Shown: positions 8,291-14,672 of the stretch, in pieces
Layout of the letters: every line of letters begins with the position of its first letter
How positions within the stretch are numbered: position 1 is the stretch's first letter
Notes under the pieces: model-generated
What the model was told of the DNA's origin: nothing
The model's database searches: none
Seen by the model: only the letters and a program-made list of their open reading frames with translations
Made by a program: the position numbers and the translations under genes
NCBI GenBank assembly: GCA_946558695.1
Contig: CAMNTQ010000027.1
Span: 1-44,482, forward strand
Length of the DNA stretch: 44,482 nucleotides
Source of the DNA: an uncultured Lachnospiraceae bacterium
GTDB lineage: Bacteria > Bacillota > Clostridia > Lachnospirales > Lachnospiraceae
Direction of reading: 5' to 3'

Positions 8291-9979
8291 ATGAAACAGA
8301 CGCAGGGAAGACCATGGCCGTTAGGTGTTACAGTCACGAAGAATGAGGTGAATTTTTCCGTGCCTGTTCCGGATGGGAAGGAATGCAGTCTTTTGCTGTA
8401 TCATCCGGGAAAGACAATACCATTTGCAGAATATCCCATGACGGAAAGTGTGGGAGAAGTGTGCTATATGGCGTTAAAAGACATGGGAAAGAGAACCTAT
8501 GAATATAATTATAAGATCGGAGGAGAAGTAACTCCGGATCCTTATGCCAAAGCGCTGGCAGGCAGGGCAAGATGGGGGAAGGAGACAGATGTAAAGGAGC
8601 ATGAGGTAAGGGGAGTAATCTGCCGGGAAGACTACGACTGGGAAGGGGACAAAAAGCCTGAGATCCCATATCACAAGGTAGTTGCCTATAGTCTGCATGT
8701 CAGAGGCTTCACGAAAGATCCTTCTTCAAAAGTAAAAAAGAAAGGATACTTTGAAGGCGTTGTGGAAAAAATCCCTTATCTTAAGGAACTGGGAGTTAAC
8801 CAGATTCATTGTATGCCTGTTTATGAGTTTGAGGAATGCGGTCTTCGCCGTAATTACTGGGGATATGGCCGTGCATATTGTTTCGCGCCGAAAAGTGCTT
8901 ATTCGGCGGACGGTGAGGCGGTGCGCTCTTTAAAAGATATGGTGAAGGCATGCCATAAGGAAGGAATAGAGATTGTCCTTGAGATGCCTTTTGACAATAG
9001 TATGCCAAAGCAGGATATGGAGGTTTGTCTTCGGTATTATATGATGGAGTACCATATTGACGGTTTTATACTGAATCCATCAGTAGCGCCTATGGAGGGA
9101 ATCTGTCAGGATCCGTTTTTAAAGCGGACGAAGATCCTGCATCATCAGACGGACTTTCAGAATGTTATGCGCCGTTTCCTGAAAGGGGATGAAGGGACAA
9201 TTACGGATGTCATTTATTGGCTCAGGCACAACTCCAAAGCAGACGGTACATTTAACTATATTACGGGACAGACAGGATTTACTCTGAGTGATCTTGTCTC
9301 TTATGATAGTAAACACAATGAAAGCAACGGTGAGAATAACCAAGACGGACCGGATTATAATTTCAGCTGGAATTGCGGGGCAGAGGGACCGAGCCGGAAA
9401 AAAGAGATCGTATCTTTGAGAAACCGGCAGATGCGCAATGCGTTTCTCTTGACGCTTCTGGCGCAGGGCACTCCGTGTATTCTGGCAGGAGATGAGTTTT
9501 ACAATTCTCAGAAGGGGAATAATAATGTCTATTGTCAGGATAATCCGGTGGGATGGGTGAACTGGGGGAGACTTGTAAAGAATTCCGAGCTTTATGATTT
9601 TGTAAAAAAGATTATCGCAATCCGTAAGGAGTACGAAGTATTCTGTCCAAAGGATGAGATGCAAGGCATGGATACGGTAGGCTGCGGCGTCCCGGATGTA
9701 TCCTATCATGGCGAGAGTGCGTGGAGAGCGCCCTCGGAGGTATCGAGCAGACAGCTGGGAGTCTATTACAGCGGAGAAGCTGCCGGCGCGGAGGATTGTT
9801 ATGTGGTTTATAACATGCATTGGCTCAGCCATATATTTGCGCTGCCGGCTTTATCAAAAGGGAAAAAATGGTATATCCTTGCGGGCACAGACGGAGTTGC
9901 GGAGAATGAAGAGCCTGAAAAAAATCAAAAACGGATAGAGGTGAAAGCCAGAACCATCCTGATTCTGGTGGGCAGATAG
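8291..9979 (+). CDS. GlgX/isoamylase-like GH13 protein, probably catalytically dead
   Basis: A 562-residue relative of glycogen-debranching enzymes. Residues ~8-90 look like the N-terminal CBM48-type beta domain. A shortened (beta/alpha)8 barrel follows (VAYSLHVRGFT at ~131, LGVNQIHCMPVYEFEE at ~167, GTPCILAGDE near 435), then a small C-terminal beta domain. The family motif FTLSDLVSYDSKHNESNGEN (330-349) is excellent. The three catalytic acids are absent: the nucleophile position in DGFILNPSV is Asn262 instead of Asp, the acid/base position in KILHHQTD is His285 instead of Glu, and the usual HD before GFTL is Gln327-Thr328. The barrel is also about 100 residues shorter than in GlgX. It probably binds alpha-glucans or regulates rather than cleaves. 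It sits between the binding protein and a TraX-like gene with minimal gaps, so it is expressed as part of the operon. Confidence 0.8.
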   Translation: MKQTQGRPWPLGVTVTKNEVNFSVPVPDGKECSLLLYHPGKTIPFAEYPMTESVGEVCYMALKDMGKRTYEYNYKIGGEVTPDPYAKALAGRARWGKETDVKEHEVRGVICREDYDWEGDKKPEIPYHKVVAYSLHVRGFTKDPSSKVKKKGYFEGVVEKIPYLKELGVNQIHCMPVYEFEECGLRRNYWGYGRAYCFAPKSAYSADGEAVRSLKDMVKACHKEGIEIVLEMPFDNSMPKQDMEVCLRYYMMEYHIDGFILNPSVAPMEGICQDPFLKRTKILHHQTDFQNVMRRFLKGDEGTITDVIYWLRHNSKADGTFNYITGQTGFTLSDLVSYDSKHNESNGENNQDGPDYNFSWNCGAEGPSRKKEIVSLRNRQMRNAFLLTLLAQGTPCILAGDEFYNSQKGNNNVYCQDNPVGWVNWGRLVKNSELYDFVKKIIAIRKEYEVFCPKDEMQGMDTVGCGVPDVSYHGESAWRAPSEVSSRQLGVYYSGEAAGAEDCYVVYNMHWLSHIFALPALSKGKKWYILAGTDGVAENEEPEKNQKRIEVKARTILILVGR

Positions 9980-9980
9980 C

Positions 9981-10622
9981 ATGGGTATTAATTCTTTTCA
10001 GCTGAAGTGGATTGCAGTAATAACAATGATCATTGACCATACAGGAGCCGTATTATTCCCGGATAGTATGGTGTTTCGGTATATTGGAAGAATTGCCTTT
10101 CCCATCTTTTGTTTTCTTTTGGTGGAGGGGTTCTTCCATACAAGAGATGTCAGGAAATATATGTTCCGTCTGGGATTATTTGCATTGATATCGGAGATAC
10201 CGTACGATCTTGCGTTTCGGGATACCGTACTTGAATTTGAACATCAAAATGTGTTTTTTACATTGTTTATAGGGGTTGTCATGCTGTACGCGCTTGAAAA
10301 AAACAGAGAATGGCCGATCAAGGCGGCAGAAGTGCTTCTGGCGATGTGGGCTGCTGATTTTCTGTGTGCGGATTACAGATTTAAGGGAATTATTCTCATT
10401 GGGATATACTATTTTCTGAGAAAGTCCAGTTGGGAAAAGCATGCGGCCGGGGCGGCATGGAACCTGCTTTGGAACGGAAGCGTACAGATGTACGGTGCGG
10501 CTGCAACGGTTTTTCTTATCTTCTATAACGGGGAAAAGGGTGCGTCCATGAAATATTTTTTCTATCTGTTCTATCCGCTGCACTTGCTGGCATTGTATGG
10601 GATTCACCATTTGGCGCTGTAA
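9981..10622 (+). CDS. TraX-family membrane protein
   Basis: A 213-residue integral membrane protein with about seven helices. The start MGINSFQLKWIAVITMIIDH and the following IGRIAFPIFCFLLVEGFFHT are typical of the TraX family, named for the F-plasmid pilin N-acetyltransferase. Chromosomal Firmicutes members are not tied to conjugation, and no transfer genes are present here, so the acyl acceptor is unknown. The start lies one base after the preceding stop, so it is translationally coupled to the GlgX-like gene. An acyl-transfer role on a cell-surface component is a reasonable inference. Confidence 0.85.
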   Translation: MGINSFQLKWIAVITMIIDHTGAVLFPDSMVFRYIGRIAFPIFCFLLVEGFFHTRDVRKYMFRLGLFALISEIPYDLAFRDTVLEFEHQNVFFTLFIGVVMLYALEKNREWPIKAAEVLLAMWAADFLCADYRFKGIILIGIYYFLRKSSWEKHAAGAAWNLLWNGSVQMYGAAATVFLIFYNGEKGASMKYFFYLFYPLHLLALYGIHHLAL

Positions 10623-10681
10623 GAGAGAATTAAGATCAGGGGCGGAGACATTCGGGTATAAAACCAACAGGAGAGTATGCT

Positions 10682-11263
10682 ATGAAGATGCTAAGACATT
10701 TACATACGATTAATCATCATAAGCTTTTAGTTATGAAGCACTGTTTTCGAGTGGGGCTTTATAAGCAGGGATTGCTTCACGACCTTTCCAAATACTCGCC
10801 GACGGAATTTTTGGTTGGCTGCAAGTATTATCAGGGGACGAGAAGTCCGAATAATGCGGAGCGTGAGGCGACGGGCTATTCAAAGGCATGGCTGCATCAC
10901 AAGGGACGCAATAAGCACCATTATGAATATTGGATCGATTATAGCGTAGATAAGGAAAAGGGAATTGTAGGCCAGAAGATGCCTGTGAAATATGTGGTCG
11001 AGATGTTTATGGACCGTGTGGCGGCCTCTAAGACTTATCAGGGGGATAACTATACAGATGTGCATCCTCTGGAATATTATGAAGACGGGGCGGGAAAGCT
11101 TGGGAATATGATTCATCCCGCGACAGCGGCAATGCTGCATTTCCTATTAAAGATGCTTGCAGAGGACGGGGAGGAGAAGACTTTCCGGTATATAAAAAGG
11201 CATGTGTTGGGCAGGGGAAGGCAGGCCGGAAGACGGTTTGGAAAGCGTGAAAAAATTAATTGA
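10682..11263 (+). CDS. DUF5662 family protein
   Basis: A 193-residue soluble protein. The conserved parts are LLHDLSKYSPTEF (~38-50), AWLHHKGRNKHHYEYW (~76-91) and ADP-free histidine/aspartate spacing such as HHxxNxHHxEYW. Such clustered His and Asp residues suggest a metal site like that of HD-type hydrolases, but no activity is established. It follows the TraX gene by 59 bases and has its own AGGAGAG site before ATG 10682. It is the last gene before the tRNA; no clear terminator separates them. Confidence 0.75.
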   Translation: MKMLRHLHTINHHKLLVMKHCFRVGLYKQGLLHDLSKYSPTEFLVGCKYYQGTRSPNNAEREATGYSKAWLHHKGRNKHHYEYWIDYSVDKEKGIVGQKMPVKYVVEMFMDRVAASKTYQGDNYTDVHPLEYYEDGAGKLGNMIHPATAAMLHFLLKMLAEDGEEKTFRYIKRHVLGRGRQAGRRFGKREKIN

Positions 11264-11281
11264 AAAAATTATATTTTTTTG

Positions 11282-11310
11282 TTGACATTTTCTGGTCGGT
11301 ATAGTAATAT
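11282..11310 (+). promoter_or_regulatory. Promoter of the tRNA-Leu gene
   Basis: A perfect TTGACA (11282-11287), a 17-base spacer and TAATAT (11305-11310), preceded by an A/T-rich tract that could act as an UP element. The expected start is about 20 bases before the mature tRNA 5' end. Confidence 0.8.
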
Positions 11311-11337
11311 ATTCTTCGGACAGTTTAAGATGTCTAT

Positions 11338-11421
11338 GCGGAAGTGTCGGAACTGGCAGACGAGCAAGACTAAGGATCTTGTAGCTTTCGAGCTGTGTGG
11401 GTTCAAGTCCCATCTTCCGCA
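11338..11421 (+). tRNA. tRNA-Leu (anticodon AAG)
   Basis: Acceptor GCGGAAG pairs with CTTCCGC, and the discriminator is A11421. The D arm reads TCG-GAACTGGCAGA-CGA. The anticodon stem CAAGA/TCTTG (11365-11369/11377-11381) encloses loop CTAAGGA, placing anticodon AAG at 11372-11374. A long variable arm (AGCTTTCGAGCT) and the T arm GTGGG-TTCAAGT-CCCAT confirm a class-II leucine tRNA. CCA is not encoded. It reads CTT codons; A34 could be deaminated to inosine. Confidence 0.95.
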
Positions 11422-11424
11422 TTA

Positions 11425-11457
11425 AGAAGAAGTCTTGATTTATCAAGGCTTCTTTTG
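11425..11457 (+). terminator. Terminator of the tRNA-Leu transcript
   Basis: A stem of about 12 bp (AGAAGTCTTGAT with ATCAAGGCTTCT, one G-T pair, tiny T-rich loop) is followed by TTTTGTT. It begins a few bases after the tRNA 3' end, giving a single-gene transcription unit. Confidence 0.8.
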
Positions 11458-11748
11458 TTATAAAGATTGCCGGGCGGATAGAGGTGAAGGGCGGGGGCGG
11501 CACCATGCTTTTCTGATCCCGGTTTACAAATCTTGCAGGATCATTCGAATTTTTTCGTTGCCTTTTCAGGGATCCGTTTGCAACCATTTTTTCCGCCCGG
11601 CTAATCTGCTCCGCACGGATTGCTTTCTGATAAGCCTATTTCAAGGATTTGAAGTATTTTTTTGAATTTCAATGTGTCAAACTCCCGGATATTTACGGAA
11701 AGTATGGTATTCTGAAGTCCTTGTACATTCAACATATTTGGCTTGATT
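11458..11748. other. Gene-free spacer with a distant inverted repeat
   Basis: No protein gene is supported on either strand between the tRNA terminator and the response regulator promoter. The only structure seen is a perfect 10-bp inverted repeat, GCCGGGCGGA at 11469-11478 and its complement at 11592-11601, enclosing about 113 bases. It is too far apart for a terminator. The antisense reading here is the well-known artefact that runs through a leucine tRNA gene. Confidence 0.4.
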
Positions 11749-11797
11749 TTGTCTCGCTGCTGTTTTAAAATATAATTTACGGGGATTAAAAATCCCT
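11749..11797 (+). promoter_or_regulatory. Promoter and 5' hairpin of the phosphorelay operon
   Basis: TTGTCT (11749-11754), 16 bases and a perfect TATAAT (11771-11776). Transcription would start near 11783, inside a 7-bp hairpin (GGGGATT-AAA-AATCCCT, 11781-11797). AGGAGG (11809-11814 region) then precedes ATG 11821. A 5' hairpin of this kind often stabilises mRNA. Confidence 0.5.
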
Positions 11798-11820
11798 AGG
11801 AGCGAATAGGAGGCAGCTGT

Positions 11821-12180
11821 ATGCAGAAACGTATTTTGGTAGTGGATGACGACACAATGAATTTGATGAGGACAAAGATGATTCTGGAGAAGCAGTATGA
11901 AGTGGTTCTTGCGGAATCCGGGGAAAGGGCTCTCTATTTACTCAGGAATGAAAAGATAGATCTGGTCCTTCTTGATATCGCGATGCCGGAGATGAATGGT
12001 ATCGAAACTTTTGAGCGGATGAAAGATTATCCGATGGATGTTCCTGTAATCTTTTTGACAGCATCAGGGCATGAGGATGACGTGATGAATGCGATCAGAT
12101 TGGGAGCAGTCAATTACTTAAAGAAGCCGTTCCAGCCGAAGGAGCTTTTGAAACGGGTTGCAAAGGAGTTTGAGGAGTAA
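11821..12180 (+). CDS. Receiver-only response regulator
   Basis: A 119-residue CheY-like receiver with no output domain. The acidic pocket is VVDDD (residues 7-11), the phospho-acceptor is Asp52 in LVLLDIAMPEMNG, the Thr switch is in FLTASG (~80), and the conserved Lys is in LKKPF (~102). It probably shuttles phosphoryl groups between the kinases encoded just downstream, or signals by protein contact. The stop codon overlaps the start of the next kinase (TAATG), so the two are made together. Receiver-only proteins beside HPt-containing hybrid kinases are typical phosphorelay parts. Confidence 0.9.
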   Translation: MQKRILVVDDDTMNLMRTKMILEKQYEVVLAESGERALYLLRNEKIDLVLLDIAMPEMNGIETFERMKDYPMDVPVIFLTASGHEDDVMNAIRLGAVNYLKKPFQPKELLKRVAKEFEE

Positions 12181-14639
12181 TGAGAGAAGAGAGGCAGACA
12201 GGTAAATATCTGCTTTTAGCCAGCATTGCCAGTGTATATAGTGCAATGCTGGCTTTGATTACATTAATCATGTCATGGGAGACGTGGATGATTCCGCTGA
12301 TTGTGTTCGGTGTGTTTGGAGTCTGGAGCCTTCACATTGGAAGAATCGGCTCAGAGATACTTTATGAAAACATATGTGCCGGAGTGATGCTGATTGGTTT
12401 TTTCTTTTTCGGGGTACATGCGGGCAGTCTTTTTGATATGCCTGCCGTGGCTTGTATCATGATTCTTGTTTTTTCCATGCTGGATAGAAAGAGCCTGATA
12501 TATATCACGGTATCCTTGTATGCAGTGCAGCTATTGTATCATTTCCTGTGTTTACATACGCTTTCTTATAGATTGGGAATTCAGGACGCGATACGTTTGC
12601 TGCTTGGCGTCATGGTGACGGCAGGAGCAGCAGCGCTCGCACGATATCGGATCAACCGGAGAATGGCGGCCAGAATGAAATATGAAAATGTGGCAGTGCA
12701 GCTGGAGACATTAAGCCGGCAGAATGCTGATTTTCTTTCGAGTGTATCCCATGAACTGAGAACACCCATCAATATGGTGATCGGAATCAGCGATGTGGCG
12801 CTGGAGAAAGCTGCTTCCGATGAAGTGCGGTCAGATATTCAGTCTATACAGCTGGCCGGAAAGAGGCTGTCCGGCCAGATCAACAATATTCTTGATTATA
12901 CAGAAATCGTAGAAGGGACATTAGCTCCGGCAAAAGAAGAATATATGATTATTTCAGTACTCAATGATGTGATCACTATGACGGCGATGCAGGGCGGCAG
13001 GCAGCGGCTTGAGATGGTGTTTGATATGGATTTGAAGATGCCGGCAGTCCTGATCGGAGATGCGGAAAAGATTTCTCATGTGCTTAAGATATTGCTTGAG
13101 AATTCCATGAAGTTTACCGAGGAGGGAGGCATTTATGTCTGCCTTGAGTTCAGGGAGGAGAGCTACGGAATTAATCTGCTTATTGATATCCACGATACGG
13201 GTATCGGTATGTCAGAAGATCAGCTTGCGAAGATTTATGATGATTTTTATCAGGCGGATACCGGGAGCAATCGGTTTTCCAGCGGTCTGGGGCTGGGGAT
13301 ACCTATTGCCAGGGGACTTCTCCATTCAATGGATGGATTTGTACATTTTGAAAGCAAAGGGCATCAGGGACTGCAGGTTCATATCACGATTCCGCAGGAA
13401 GTAGCGGATGACACTCCGTGTATGACGCTCAATAATCCTAAGGAGATTTGCATTGCATGTTATTTCAGACCAGATAAATACAGCTGTGATGATGTCAGAA
13501 CATATTATGACAGGATGATACAGCATTTGATGGAGGGACTTGACGTGGAAGGATATCAGGCCCACAATTTTGAGGGCTTGCTCAAACTGCAGCGTACCCA
13601 TAAACTGACCCATGTATTTATCACACAGTCTGAGTATGAGGAAAACCGTGCGTATTACGAGGAGCTGGCCGAGACGCTTCAGGTAGTAGTGATTGCGGAG
13701 AGAGAGTATGCCCTGAGAAGGGACAGCAGGCTTTTACTGATCCGCAAGCCGTTCTTTGCACTTTCTGTTGTGAACCTTTTGAACGGCGAGGTGAAGGAGA
13801 ATGGATTCGAGGAGGCTCAGAATGCAGGGCGCAAGCCGTTTTCTTGTGTGGGAGTGCGTGCTCTGGCTGTTGATGACGAGGAGATGAACCTCGTGGTGGC
13901 AAAAGGAGTCTTGGAAAGCTACGGAGTACAGGTGGATACTTGTCTCAGCGGAAGAGAAGCTGTAGAAATGTGCAGAACAACTTCCTATGATATTATCTTT
14001 CTGGATCACATGATGCCGGGGGTTGACGGAGTAGAGACGTTAAGGCGTATCCGGGAGATCAATTACGGGGAGTATCAAGATCTGCCGGTGATTGCGCTGA
14101 CTGCAAATACGGTCAGCGGAGCAAGGGAGATGTTTCGGAACGAGGGATTTACGGAGTTTGTACCAAAGCCGATAGAGCGCGCTGTTTTAGAGCGGGTGCT
14201 TCGCAGGGTACTACCTAAGAGCTATATACAGTATGGTGCGGAGCCTGTGGCTGAAGACAGCCAACCTGTGGAGGAAGAAGTGCCATTCAATCCTTTTGAT
14301 GTTCTGGCGGAGGTTGGTATTAACGCGCAGCTCGGTCTTGATTACTGTTGCGGAGATGAGAACTTTTATCTGGAGATGCTGCGTATGTTCCATGGGCAGA
14401 GCGATGCAAAAAAGAAAGAGATCAGCTCACTTTATGAGGCGGAAAACTGGCCGGATTATGCGGTTAAGGTCCATGCTTTAAAGAGTAATTCGCTGACCAT
14501 TGGAGCAGAAGCTCTTTCAGAATTTGCGAAAGCGCTCGAGAGGGCAGGCAAAAAGGAAGACATTGCGTATATCCGTGAGAATCATACGAGACTTTTGGAG
14601 ATGTATGATGATGTCTGCAGGAGTATTGCAGGATTTTAG
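12180..14639 (+). CDS. Hybrid sensor histidine kinase with pseudo-receiver, receiver and HPt domains
   Basis: An 819-residue membrane kinase. About five or six helices fill residues 10-155 with no large extracellular loop. A short coiled coil leads to HisKA with His191 in SSVSHELRTP. The HATPase has N308 in LLENSMKF, DTGIG (339-343) and GLGLGI. Residues ~421-537 resemble a receiver by length and the ending LLLIRKPF, but have no acidic pocket or acceptor Asp, so I call it a pseudo-receiver. A true receiver follows (~558-680, acceptor Asp609 in FLDHMMPG), then an HPt domain with His765 in KVHALKSNS. The chain His-Asp-His fits a complete phosphorelay whose final acceptor could be the receiver-only protein encoded just upstream. 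The signal sensed is unknown. Start ATG 12180 overlaps the preceding stop. Confidence 0.93.
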   Translation: MREERQTGKYLLLASIASVYSAMLALITLIMSWETWMIPLIVFGVFGVWSLHIGRIGSEILYENICAGVMLIGFFFFGVHAGSLFDMPAVACIMILVFSMLDRKSLIYITVSLYAVQLLYHFLCLHTLSYRLGIQDAIRLLLGVMVTAGAAALARYRINRRMAARMKYENVAVQLETLSRQNADFLSSVSHELRTPINMVIGISDVALEKAASDEVRSDIQSIQLAGKRLSGQINNILDYTEIVEGTLAPAKEEYMIISVLNDVITMTAMQGGRQRLEMVFDMDLKMPAVLIGDAEKISHVLKILLENSMKFTEEGGIYVCLEFREESYGINLLIDIHDTGIGMSEDQLAKIYDDFYQADTGSNRFSSGLGLGIPIARGLLHSMDGFVHFESKGHQGLQVHITIPQEVADDTPCMTLNNPKEICIACYFRPDKYSCDDVRTYYDRMIQHLMEGLDVEGYQAHNFEGLLKLQRTHKLTHVFITQSEYEENRAYYEELAETLQVVVIAEREYALRRDSRLLLIRKPFFALSVVNLLNGEVKENGFEEAQNAGRKPFSCVGVRALAVDDEEMNLVVAKGVLESYGVQVDTCLSGREAVEMCRTTSYDIIFLDHMMPGVDGVETLRRIREINYGEYQDLPVIALTANTVSGAREMFRNEGFTEFVPKPIERAVLERVLRRVLPKSYIQYGAEPVAEDSQPVEEEVPFNPFDVLAEVGINAQLGLDYCCGDENFYLEMLRMFHGQSDAKKKEISSLYEAENWPDYAVKVHALKSNSLTIGAEALSEFAKALERAGKKEDIAYIRENHTRLLEMYDDVCRSIAGF

Positions 14640-14672
14640 AGTTTGCTGCGGCTTGAGAGGAGGAGACATTGC

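Noticed and set aside
9119-9832. A 237-codon reverse-strand frame opposite the GlgX-like gene
   Set aside because: Shadow frame with no ribosome binding site; the plus-strand gene is clearly coding by family motifs.
11147-11587. A 146-codon reverse-strand frame running through the tRNA-Leu gene
   Set aside because: Its GLEPTQLESYKILSLARLPVP-type product is the familiar artefact made by translating the antisense of a leucine tRNA; it has no ribosome binding site and no protein family.
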